64,000 nucleotides of DNA from Lamellibrachia columna (lineage: Eukaryota > Annelida > Polychaeta > Sabellida > Siboglinidae): contig OY759267.1 in assembly GCA_963662155.1 (NCBI GenBank), forward strand, positions 18,188,561-18,252,560, written 5' to 3'. The translations under genes and the position numbers were made by a program. Every line of letters begins with the position of its first letter. Position 1 is the first letter of the stretch. The notes under the pieces are model-generated. The model was given only the letters and a program-made list of their open reading frames with translations, searched no databases and was not told where the DNA came from. Below, piece after piece: positions 22,401-29,251 of this stretch.

Positions 22401-24895
22401 TTGATTTATGATTTTTTTTACTTCCGGTTTTTTTAATCGCTGATTTATATGAATTTAACACAAATAATTGTTTACAAGCATCGAGATCAACAAAGTTTTG
22501 TATGTTTTTTAATAGAAAACACAAAGTGCGCACACTTGTGTAGCTGTATTGTCTCCAGATAGCCTGATAGTAAAATATTTTATGACATTGTGTATGTTTG
22601 AGCTATTCCCTTTCTGAATGTAGTGAAGCCACACAAACTTGTCTTCCAGAGGAAGTATCTTTTCAACACACAAGCCCTGAGTTAAAGTCCACTTATAGCT
22701 TGGGCTAGTTGTTAGCAATTCAGTATGTTGACTCAGTTGTTTAATACTGTACCAGTTTGCATTCTGGTTAGAGACCCTTAGAGTACACAGAGCCCTGGAC
22801 AGGTGCTAATCCACCCTCTCAGCAAACAATAATTACCACTGCTACAGCCACAGACCCACAACATGCTTTCCTTTCCAAGACAGATTATGCAACTACAGGG
22901 GGTGAGGCCTTGTGGACATTGTCTAATGTCTTTATATAAGCAAAAATCATGTACTCTCTGTTAAGACAAGAACCCATGTTTGAAAGAGTTTACAAATTTA
23001 AACATCTATATAAATATCTATATACCAGATTTCTAAAAAATCAAATAAATCCGATTTAAATCAAAAAAATCTGATTTTTTTTAAAATCATGATTTTTTTT
23101 CAACCCTGTCCACAATTAGGCGGATGGTGTATTTAATCTTGACTGAGTGATTACATCATTACATAAAGTTGTACAAAGTTAACATAGATCAGAAAACTGC
23201 TTGTAAAACAATAGTCTACATGACTAGATGTTATCCCAAACCATGACGCAGAAAGGGTGAATCTGGGTCGACCATAAGGAATTAAAGGGGCGCCTTGCAA
23301 ACTCGCAGGAAGTAATTGTGATGCCACGAGATAGGTCAAAGGTATTACAGTGATAGATGGCAATATGAACAATCAGTGCTTAGAATTACAAAGAAAACTC
23401 ACGCCAAGCAGTAGAGTAGTTCATCCAAGAATGATACTAGGCATATTGCCAGCACACTAGGTAACCCTTTACATTATTTATATTTCTAACACAAATTAAG
23501 TTGATGTGGGTAAGAATATGTTACAGTGCATGTATTAACATGTTGATTTCACACAAAGACACCCGAATTGCCACGAAAGAACCTGTTCTAATAATTTTGC
23601 TACAGTTTTACATAAATAAATTTAGTGACAAATTTAGACCAATACCTTTGAAAGATATCAAATGTAAAATTAGAGGTCATACAAAAATTACTTTAGGGTT
23701 TCACAATCATGGTTATTTTTTTAGATGTATGTAGTATGTACCACAGGGAAAGCTCTTAAACATGGGGCTGGTTCAATATATTATGTGCAAGTCTCATACA
23801 GGATGTAACAGGAACCAGAAAAACTATTTTTTTCAATGTTCTTCCTATTTGTGTGAAAAAAGTATTAACTAATTATACCAAAATAACAGCTGAAAGTAAA
23901 CAGGTAAAATCCTCATTAATGAATCTGCATCACCATATGCTCAACAAATTTTCAGAGAAGGAAGTTGACATTACGCCAACTTTAGAAGAGAAACCAAAAA
24001 GGGAATCCCTGTTGATTTCCACAATGGTAATAATTACCTCATTGTGTAATGTGTTAGTACATAGCAAGACATGCAGTCCTTTCATAACAGCATTCTGTAT
24101 GTATGTTATACAAACTTTTGATGGTGCGAACACATCCCAAGTTGACTTTCTCTAAGTCTTTTCACCTCTGTACCACCTACATACATATAAATTGGTAAAG
24201 AACACTTTTTTATAATGCAAATGTTGACTGATATACTGGACGGAGAAAGGCACTGTACACACTGAATATTTTTTCATGAGATGAACATCAGCCTGTGCTC
24301 GAAACAATGTCATACACATATATGTAAGATACAGTGCTGAGTTCACATACTGACATTTATTATTGAAATATTAGCTTTATGAACCAGTGACCGTGTGACT
24401 GTGATAACATGGCTTGTGTTGGCATTCGTTTTTTATGGTTATGCCCTGCACACTACAAACTCCCATATCTGTGTATGCTACTATAATATAAATTCATGAA
24501 GGTTGTGTGTGTGGTCTACACTCAAACATGTAAGGGTCAAATGACAAAACTCGACTCTCGAGTGAAGCCACACTTAATTTATCATTCATGGTTATGTGAT
24601 GGACATTGTCATTGCATGATTAGAAATGGAAATAGTCAGAGAAATAATTTTATTATAAGAGAAAACTAAGTGTCTTTACATAGCATAAAACTTGTGGGAT
24701 TGAAATGCCAAACCAATAAATACTTAAAAGGCCCACTATACATGACCGAGATGGAATGGAATACACGGTGAATACGCGGTGAATACACGCATTACGTACA
24801 ACACCGGATCTCTCTGAGGACTCACCTGCATGTAATGAAAGCGCCCCTGTGCCAAGCAGGCATAAAAGGGTCACGAAATGTTGCCAGTCGGACAT
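1173..24895 (-). CDS. CLSTN: Calsyntenin, 5' half of gene (7 coding exons, partial)
   Basis: Calsyntenins are type I neuronal/secretory-pathway membrane proteins with two cadherin repeats, an LNS (laminin-G-like) domain, one membrane span and a kinesin-binding tail. Coding exons in transcription order are 24826-24895, 14790-14906, 13360-13549, 6932-7194, 2862-3017, 2234-2425 and 1173-1448; all have GT/AG borders and matching phases (1,1,2,1,1,1). Together they give 421 codons. Family-specific matches I recognise are the HIGKGCDRDTYS segment, the PTCSSGWKG linker after cadherin 2, and ISLWMKH...QILCNSDSE in the LNS domain. The rest of the LNS domain, membrane span and tail must lie left of position 1. 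Unusual: an 11-residue alanine run at the cadherin 1-2 junction. The family call is firm; which vertebrate paralogue is closest cannot be told. Confidence 0.93.
1771..2230 (+). repeat. 3' end of a non-LTR retroelement (fragments)
   Basis: Plus-strand translation contains TGIGTSLT and a neighbouring SIGASLNPDKENN, resembling the terminal GIGTSLTPD...KESNN peptide of some LINE reverse transcriptases, preceded by purine-rich degraded sequence. Related copies lie at 56290-56545 and 47815-47940. The fragment stops within a few bases of the calsyntenin exon ending at 2234. Class assigned by motif memory only. Confidence 0.45.
2234..2425 (-). CDS. CLSTN: Calsyntenin exon 6: pre-LNS segment
   Basis: Contains KHIGKGCDRDTYSIQSQRKL followed by CG, the most diagnostic calsyntenin stretch in the window (family SHIGKGCDRDTYSEKSLHRL). 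It begins IASSIDYVPES, equivalent to NNRIEYEPGT. The donor is GTACGT; the first intron bases abut a retroelement fragment that ends near 2230. Confidence 0.95.
2862..3017 (-). CDS. CLSTN: Calsyntenin exon 5: end of cadherin 2 and Cys linker
   Basis: Encodes GVLRNTEPLDYNHKHNYIIE followed by VTVDTC and, at the end, VLPTCSSGWKG. These match GYIKNTEKLNYGKEHQY and KPTCTPGWQGW of calsyntenins. Both borders are canonical (CAG acceptor, GTAAAC donor) and phases are 1 in, 1 out. Confidence 0.93.
3490..3578. repeat. (CCCA)n microsatellite, left part
   Basis: Tetranucleotide tract of about 80 bp; it resumes as ACCCACCC just after 4904, so the element at 3584-4904 interrupts one tract. Confidence 0.9.
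3584..4904. mobile_element. GC-ended hAT-like non-autonomous element
   Basis: The ends are inverted: the left reads TAGTGCCCTGCGCGGGC and the right is its exact complement, with a second shared block AAGCCCGGCCCG further in. The first five bases fit the hAT terminal consensus YARNG. Both ends carry arrays of GGCCCAGGCCCGGCC-type subterminal repeats (3600-3790 and 4695-4870), while the middle is AT-rich. The minus strand near 3890-3965 could be a remnant coding tail (DIRKFEEVGGAEFLELTQH). The target duplication is unreadable because the flanks are (CCCA)n. Confidence 0.65.
5350..5530. repeat. Tandem repeat, ~75-bp unit, 2.5 copies
   Basis: Unit includes GAAACTTGACCTTCTTGCTG and ACAGCTACATGACAAATGAG, repeated at roughly 75-bp spacing. 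The unit length is divisible by three, so an ORF runs through it. Confidence 0.8.
6932..7194 (-). CDS. CLSTN: Calsyntenin exon 4: cadherin 1-2 linker and cadherin 2, with polyalanine run
   Basis: Starts with EKVHIEVEQV (family VHIQVNDVNEYAP) and ends with CNFHLASPGVPFIVNSKG (family CSYEIITPDVPFTVDKDG). Between them, where other calsyntenins have the acidic DVNEYAP calcium linker, this exon has an Ala/Thr/Gln-rich insert with 11 consecutive alanines from a GCN trinucleotide tract (about 7105-7140). The reading frame is intact and both splice sites are good (GTAAAT donor), so it is probably expressed. Phase 2 in, phase 1 out. Confidence 0.88.
7105..7140 (-). repeat. GCN trinucleotide tract coding for polyalanine
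   Basis: Mixed GCA/GCG/GCC codons on the minus strand inside the calsyntenin exon, giving 11 Ala in a row. Codon mixing suggests it is an old tract rather than a very recent slippage expansion. Confidence 0.85.
7232..7466. mobile_element. MITE family A copy
   Basis: Begins with CCTCAATTCATTTAGCCCGT and AGGTTCGTTGATGTTCAAAT, the shared left part of a family also seen at 8549, 13039, 13861, 38385 and 42470. The right end reads GAGCCGGACC. Confidence 0.6.
8264..8395. repeat. 18-bp tandem repeat, about 7 copies
   Basis: Unit TCACCTTCTATAATGGTG, nearly perfect for the first five copies and degenerate afterwards. Short ORFs through it are by-products. Confidence 0.9.
8549..8955. mobile_element. 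MITE family A copy with internal VNTR
   Basis: Inverted ends GTCCCTCCTCAATT / AATTGAGGGAGGACC define the element. Its interior carries 9 tandem copies of a 24-26-bp unit (GCTAGCATGTCATAGTGGAT...), a motif present only once in the sister copy at 13861-14356. Confidence 0.75.
8660..8886. repeat. 24-26-bp minisatellite inside the MITE
   Basis: Nine units ending GGATACTAGA; some lack two bases of CATAGT. The array expanded after the element diverged from its relatives, which carry a single unit. Confidence 0.85.
10100..11040. repeat. Dispersed repeat, copy 1
   Basis: Colinear with 53980-54790: shared blocks include CACATTTCAAGCATGATAC, CATATCTATTGACATTT, TGTCTCAAAA and ATGTTAACCAAAAT-like sequence in the same order. 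No coding capacity or terminal structure recognised, so class unknown. Confidence 0.6.
11690..12050. repeat. 30-bp minisatellite, about 12 copies
   Basis: Unit contains CCCTGCTCCAGACAGTCTGG and ATACCCTAA, with degenerate end copies. ORFs of 130-176 codons on both strands exist only because 30 is divisible by three. Mid-intron, not next to an exon. Confidence 0.92.
12185..12390. mobile_element. MITE family B copy
   Basis: Inverted motifs TTCGCCTACT near the left and AGTAGATGAAATGGGAGTAG near the right; the pair is shared with 15983-16135. Confidence 0.5.
13039..13260. mobile_element. MITE family A copy (partial)
   Basis: Left end CCTCCTCAATCAATTTAGCC followed by AAGGTTCGTTGATGTTCAAA, as in the other family A copies. 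The right end is unclear; it lies just downstream of the calsyntenin exon 13360-13549 in transcription order. Confidence 0.55.
13360..13549 (-). CDS. CLSTN: Calsyntenin exon 3: cadherin repeat 1 core
   Basis: Encodes RICGYTLYVSKSRLPFEVVI then a strand-rich segment ending FELAGHDCDKGHQSAR, matching the ICGF...PFDAVVVDK...YDCGKG stretch of calsyntenin cadherin 1, including the conserved cysteines. Donor GTTAGT, phase 2 out, which matches the acceptor of the next exon. Confidence 0.92.
13861..14356. mobile_element. MITE family A copy (most complete)
   Basis: Starts GTCCATCCTCAACTGACTTA and ends GAATTGAAGACGGACC, inverted ends. Contains the single GCTAGCATGTTGCAGTGGAT motif that is amplified in the 8549 copy, and a segment (14060-14215) that reappears inverted at 45835-46075. 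Confidence 0.7.
14790..14906 (-). CDS. CLSTN: Calsyntenin exon 2: start of cadherin repeat 1
   Basis: Translates to KAGHQRVYHGLIREDAKAND and onward through VVTLDKPLYMRNMTG, aligning with the YHGIV...LLDPPL region at the mature N-terminus of calsyntenins. The acceptor is preceded by a T/G-rich tract (minus strand) and the donor is GTAAGT. Phase 1 in, phase 1 out. Confidence 0.88.
15983..16135. mobile_element. MITE family B copy
   Basis: CCCATTTCGCGTACC and TTCGCCTACT at left, AGTAGGTGAAATGGG at right form inverted ends; the middle resembles 12185-12390 (GGATAGCTCC). Confidence 0.5.
16738..16995. repeat. ~57-bp tandem repeat, 5 copies
   Basis: Repeats of ACAGAGGAACATTGATGGA...GGCTATGGATG...ACCCACACAAACCC at about 57-bp spacing, degenerate. 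Confidence 0.85.
17425..17550. mobile_element. SINE-like fragment related to 21640-21960
   Basis: Shares the order ACCTGGTGTCTATGTCATGG ... GATCCCACACGGTGTAAATG with ACCTGACGTCTATGCCAAGA ... AACACGGGGTATAAACG at 21770-21830. Confidence 0.4.
17974..19011. mobile_element. pogo/Tc1-like non-autonomous element with TA flanks
   Basis: The left end CAGTCGAGCCTCATTATTAC and the complement of the right end CAGTCAAGCCTCTTTATAAT match over about 20 bp, and the element is flanked by TA on both sides (17972-17973 and 19012-19013). CAGT...AGCCTC ends are typical of pogo/Tigger-type elements. No transposase ORF remains. Confidence 0.75.
19369..19482. repeat. ~53-bp tandem repeat, 2-3 copies
   Basis: TAGTGCAGTAATTGCATCCC and CAGTAACACTATGG recur at about 53-bp intervals. 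Confidence 0.75.
21640..21960 (+). mobile_element. Candidate tRNA-derived SINE
   Basis: ACTCAATGATATAGTGCTC followed ~25 bp later by GAGGTCTGAATGC resembles degenerate A and B boxes of a tRNA-type pol III promoter. Its body is shared with 17425-17550. Confidence 0.35.
22312..23108. mobile_element. hAT-like non-autonomous element with 8-bp target duplication
   Basis: Termini CAGGGTTG / CAACCCTG are inverted and are flanked by identical 8-mers TCCACAAT at 22304-22311 and 23109-23116, the length typical of hAT insertions. Inside both ends are repeated GATTTAAATCA motifs (several at left, several at right). The middle (22450-23020) is unrelated single-copy sequence without a transposase ORF. Confidence 0.85.
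24826..24895 (-). CDS. CLSTN: Calsyntenin exon 1: signal peptide
   Basis: Encodes MSDWQHFVTLLCLLGTGALS and three more residues, a typical signal peptide with a leucine-rich core. It ends in phase 1 at a strong donor (CAG|GTGAGT). The next calsyntenin exon at 14906 starts with the two bases needed to finish the split glycine codon, which is the main reason for assigning this exon to the gene; the ATG at 24893-24895 follows a purine-rich context (GGAGAATG). An alternative first exon cannot be excluded. Confidence 0.75.
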
Positions 24896-24899
24896 TCTC

Positions 24900-25110
24900 C
24901 GGTACGTCCGATGCGAATCTAGTCGCTTTTTATGTTCAAAAGTGTTAAAATCCGAAAGAATTAAGGGTCTAAACCGCTACCAATTCCTTCCCGCTCTCAA
25001 ATATGGCCGACTGAGTTTGTTGACTGCCTAAATATATTCGTCACGTGGGCAGCATATTCCGGCTCTTCTAACATCACTGCACCGCCCACTGGTAGAAGCA
25101 AGTAGCCCAC
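24900..25110 (-). promoter_or_regulatory. CLSTN: Probable calsyntenin 5'UTR and promoter region
   Basis: Upstream of the ATG at 24895. Contains a TCACGTGG E-box-like site (about 25041-25048), a GC-box-like CCGCCCA (about 25083) and AT-rich ATATATTCG. Transcription start not determinable. Confidence 0.35.
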
Positions 25111-26048
25111 GTATCATTTGTCTTTATTCGTATGCGTAACGGCTTTTTATGGTCAACATTTTAACAGCACATCGCAATTTCCAAGCATAACACATTTATT
25201 TTGCACAAATGCATTGAGATACAATATTAATAACATGAAATAATCTTGAAACTTGAAATTATGTGATCTTGAAAAGTAAGGGGAGTGCTGGTAATTCTTA
25301 GAGTACACAACAGGAAGTTTGTGGTCTGACTCAACACTAAGCGCTAACTGTAGACAGGTTCCGGGGAGACAAAACAGTCGTAAGTTTCGATTGCATTTCG
25401 TAGTTTTGTTCTGCTATAACTCACCGGTAGCGTCGGCACAGCGTGTGGGCTTAAAATTGAGCTGCAAACTTGCAGCTGAACATGTAAAAAAATTTGCGCG
25501 CAGGTGTAAGTTGTGTGGTATTCTCCGCCATGTCAGTCACGTCACCAAGGACAGATGTTTTGGGCCTAAATGACTTCTGAATGTTACGCATAAAAACTTA
25601 AACACTATGGAAACTGACGATGGTACTTCGGAATGAGAAGGTCATTAGCATTACGTTTAAGAAGTTGTCTTAGTATGTCAAAAGTATTAATACGATTATC
25701 ACGTCTAGTACGGCCTATGGCTATGCTATGGCCTATGCCTATGATGGGTCATTGACATTGTCTTTGTAAGTTTATTTTTGAACAGTGACCAGTCAATATG
25801 CGAATTTCCTTTGTTAGAAACTGGCGCTACCACCGCCTAAATTACAATATAGTCCCATATTGGCATAGTTCGAATTATTTTTAATGCATGCTGACCAACA
25901 GCTTACATTTACAAAATTAATCCACTGACACTGTAGTTTAGACTGTCTTCAGTTCAGTGTGGTGGTTTTATCAACTTGTTTATTACTCATAAAAACTACT
26001 AGAACATTGCCTAATATATTCTTTGGAACATGAGTTATGAACATTCAT

Positions 26049-26425
26049 GAAGTGGGGCGCGGTGGCGTAATGGTTAGAAAATTGGAATCTCAAGAGAAAC
26101 CATTTTCGAAAAACATCTTGCTGTTGTTTCGAAACTTGGGCAAATCCAGTCAATCACTCTATATAGTATATTGCTTCAGTTTACTCAGCCTGTGTATAAA
26201 TGAGATACTTGACTATAGGCAGTGGTGGATATGTGAATGAATAGTCTTTGCACAGTAATTACAGCAAGGCTGAATGCTTTCCAGAGAAGTCGAGTTGGTC
26301 TTGGAATGAACAGGTCTACCCGGGGTGAAGTGCTTTGAGTGGTCCTATGGACTGGATGCATGAAAAAAGGGTACGTTCTTATATAGCATGGTAATGGTAT
26401 ATAAGAATGTACCATTTTTGTCATG
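26049..26425 (+). mobile_element. tRNA-derived SINE, copy 1
   Basis: Begins GCGCGGTGGCGTAATGGTTA (A-box-like) and has a body (CTATAGGCAGTGGTGGATA, GGCTGAATGCTTTCC, AATGAACAGGTCTACC) and tail (TATATAAGAA) shared with 35065-35440 and 33105-33300. Confidence 0.65.
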
Positions 26426-27430
26426 TATTTTTAGTGGGAATACAAGGTTAAGGACAACTAAATATCTGTTGATGAAGATAAATCAATATATATATATATC
26501 ATAAAGTTTTGTCAAATATTAAAAGATCAAGGCACTTGCACCTGGCAACAGTCAATAATTTCATGGTTTTCAACATCCGTTCTATCCTAACAATACACCA
26601 AATCAAGTTCTTGGGACACAGAAAACAAAGCTGAGGAAATTGGCACTTTGACCAATTATATGCATCACCAGATTATTAAAATAAGCTTGCAAGAGCCCAA
26701 CTTTTTAAAAGGAAGAAGAAGAGGAGACTAGTGGCGAGACAGTATCACACAAGTTGTGAGAGATGACAGGCATTGGTTTAATTTAATGAAGCCTTAATTT
26801 AATTGTGGTATTTGGACCAATGACAAGCGAGTGCCTCCTTTCCGGGCTGAATCATGGATTAGTTTCTTGGTGTTTCGATTAGTTAGTACGAAAATATATT
26901 GCTCAAAGAACATTGGCCCCATGAGCAGTGCCGTAGCACTGTACTCACAGGTATTTTTGACAAACAAACAAATGTGACCACCCTGTACAGTCTAATCTGG
27001 TTCCTGGATCATTCCCTATAGGCGCTCTGCAGGCTAAGTGCAGGAAACATAACAGTGGCACGACACAGTGGACTAGGCCCCAATCTAGATACAGCCCAGA
27101 GCCAACTCAAGATGGCAGCATACAGTCACGTTGTTGGATCAGCCAGATTAACACTGGATTTATTGTCTTCTAAAGTTGGGACTCCTGCCAAGAAGTCCAG
27201 AGGATAAAACATTCTTCTTTTAAAAAGTTGGACTCTTGCAAGCTTATTTTAATAATCCTGTGATGCTTGTAATGGGGTGTGGTGGTCTAAGTGCCAATTT
27301 CCTCAGCCTTGTTTTCTGTGTCTCAAGAACTTGATTTGGGGTATTGTTAGGATAGAACGGATGTTGAAAACCATGAAATTATTGATTGTTGTCAGTGCCT
27401 CGATCTTTTATGATGTTTTTATGATGTATG

Positions 27431-27434
<4 letters not shown>

Positions 27435-27484
<50 letters not shown>
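27435..27484. repeat. (TA)n microsatellite
   Basis: About 48 bp of alternating T and A. Confidence 0.95.
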
Positions 27485-27486
<2 letters not shown>

Positions 27487-28604
27487 GTTCAAATCATGAG
27501 CCATTGTATGGGTGTATTACTATTGGAAAACATCCAAAGAAAACCTAAAATGGTAATGTTTAAAATGGTTTGATACCACTTGAGCCTACAAGATTTTAGA
27601 GGAGTTCCAACTGAGCTTTATGAAATACCAAATAGATTTATGAATACATAGATAATAATATTTTCTTCACCCTTGAGGAAGTTAGTAGGACCAGAGGATG
27701 TGAGGAAGGAATAGCAAATGGATAGCGCAAATTAGATGTAAAAAAGTTATTATTTTCACAGAGCAAACTACTCCTCTGTAAATGGTAACTGTAAATATAT
27801 TCAAAACAGAATAGACAACTATTTGACAGGGCAGACCACACACAAAGGGCGGTAAGAATGTTGTATGTTCTACATGTAATAGCACTAGTACTCTTGATTA
27901 GCTAATTTGTTTATTGATCACATGCTATGTATCTAATATCGTGGATGGCTTGCTTAAGTTGCTTTGAACAGAAGTCGTGTTGTATTGTGCCGCATGCCAC
28001 ACATATCTTAGACACATTCCACAGCTCTAGTGTTCCAGCCATCCCATCTACTTTTACAGTATTAACTTCTCTTTTCTGAAGTTCAAAAGCTTACTTCATA
28101 CTAAGTTGTGGTAACTGAAATAGTATAACTATAACTCTTTCTTGTATGTTTATTTATGTCTTGCTCTATTCCTGTACAGCTGTCAACAGCAGAATGTACA
28201 ATCTAACATATATAGAAACATATATTGTTTGTTTTTTGACAATCCAACATTGAGCAAGATGCAAGAGCTGGGTAAACAACAACGTGGTCAATCTCGATGC
28301 ATTTCGATGAGCCTACTCCGTTGATAAATAAACTAATTTGTTCATGCCAAATCCTCGCATCCTGTATGACACAGCTTCCCCTTGTGGGCATAGATGTGTG
28401 TATAAATATGAAGTCGTCAGGAACAGGAAATATTTATGTGTCCCCAAGACATAACAAAACAGAATATTCAATACAGAATATGTATATATATTATAAATAA
28501 CAAGGGTCCAGGGATAGAGCCCTGTGGTACACCAGTTGTGATAGGTAAAATATAAGAATTTTCATTTTCAAATTTGGTGTATTGTCTTTGGTTGCTTAAG
28601 TAGC

Positions 28605-28665
28605 TTTAAAGTTGCACAAATGAGCTAGCATGTTGCAGTGGCTACTAGGTAGGTTTGGTTTTTCT
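28605..28665. mobile_element. MITE family A fragment
   Basis: GAGCTAGCATGTTGCAGTGG and TAGGTAGGTTTGG match the right half of 13861-14356. Confidence 0.5.
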
Positions 28666-28958
28666 CATACCAGTAAATATGTGTACATGTTAAGTTTATC
28701 TTATTCACTGATATTATTGATATATCAACCACGTGTGCCTCTGACAAAACTAACCATCTTGTGTTTGGACGAATACCACGTGCATAAGGAATAAATTATA
28801 CTATAATAAATTATACTTTATATATATATATATATATACAAGGTGTACCCATTGTTGCAGAGGAAAATAAACCAGGGGGTGCAATCAAGTATCCTTCAGA
28901 TGACCTGGATAAGTTGACCACTTACGAGCTGAGAGCCATACTACACTGCATGACCTGC

Positions 28959-28966
28959 TATATAAA
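28959..28966 (+). promoter_or_regulatory. TATA box of LRR-Ig gene
   Basis: TATATAAA about 65 bp upstream of a good 5' splice site (GTGAGT at 29024) and 275 bp upstream of the CDS. A start near 28990 would give a ~34-bp non-coding first exon. Confidence 0.45.
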
Positions 28967-29023
28967 CTGAGTGTGGACGGTGAGGCTATTTCATTCTGAA
29001 TACTGAGTGGTTGTTTATACACA

Positions 29024-29204
29024 GTGAGTTACCATGTCCATGGTATATGACTGAACCCTAGTATATTCATGTTTAGACGTTTGCTGTTTTTTTTTATGGT
29101 ACAATCCAGACTGAGTTAACAATGGGTTGATTACAAAGCATGCATGTGTATGTGCATTCGGTACTGGAATTGAAGTAATTTTAACAACATCTGTTATTTT
29201 TCAG
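29024..29204 (+). other. 5'UTR intron of LRR-Ig gene (predicted)
   Basis: Donor GTGAGT at 29024-29029; acceptor TTATTTTTCAG ending at 29204, 30 bp before the start codon. Consistent with a short upstream exon; needs transcript evidence. Confidence 0.5.
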
Positions 29205-29224
29205 GTGTGATCGTCTTTGATGAA

Positions 29225-29251
29225 ATGACCATGAATGGGAGGAGCTGCTAA
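29225..29251 (+). CDS. Overlapping upstream ORF (8 codons)
   Basis: ATG at 29225 (with an in-frame ATG at 29231) reads MTMNGRSC and stops at 29251, overlapping out of frame the receptor ATG at 29235. Such uORFs usually lower translation of the main frame. Real use is unknown. Confidence 0.4.
   Translation: MTMNGRSC

Larger units (their letters stand above)
14907..24825. other. Calsyntenin intron 1 (~9.9 kb)
   Basis: No nested gene recognised on either strand. It holds a MITE B copy (15983), a 5-copy repeat (16738), a SINE-like pair (17425, 21640), a pogo-like element (17974), a short repeat (19369) and a hAT-like element (22312). Stretches 15000-15980, 19490-21620 and 23120-24820 show nothing I can name. 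Confidence 0.7.
25111..28950. other. Intergenic region between calsyntenin and LRR-Ig genes
   Basis: Divergent genes about 4 kb apart. Contents: a SINE (26049), a (TA)n tract (27435), a MITE A fragment (28605) and (TA)n at 28814. The minus strand near 25425-25560 has ATGGCGG and a GTGAGT donor-like site that could be an upstream exon, unproven. Confidence 0.6.

Noticed and set aside
25319..25573. 84-codon plus-strand ORF with several Cys
   Set aside because: No recognisable domain, weak start context, and the same stretch has exon-like signals on the other strand; not enough to call a gene.
26049..26110. tRNA gene
   Set aside because: Only a degenerate A box and no cloverleaf or proper B box; it is the head of a SINE.
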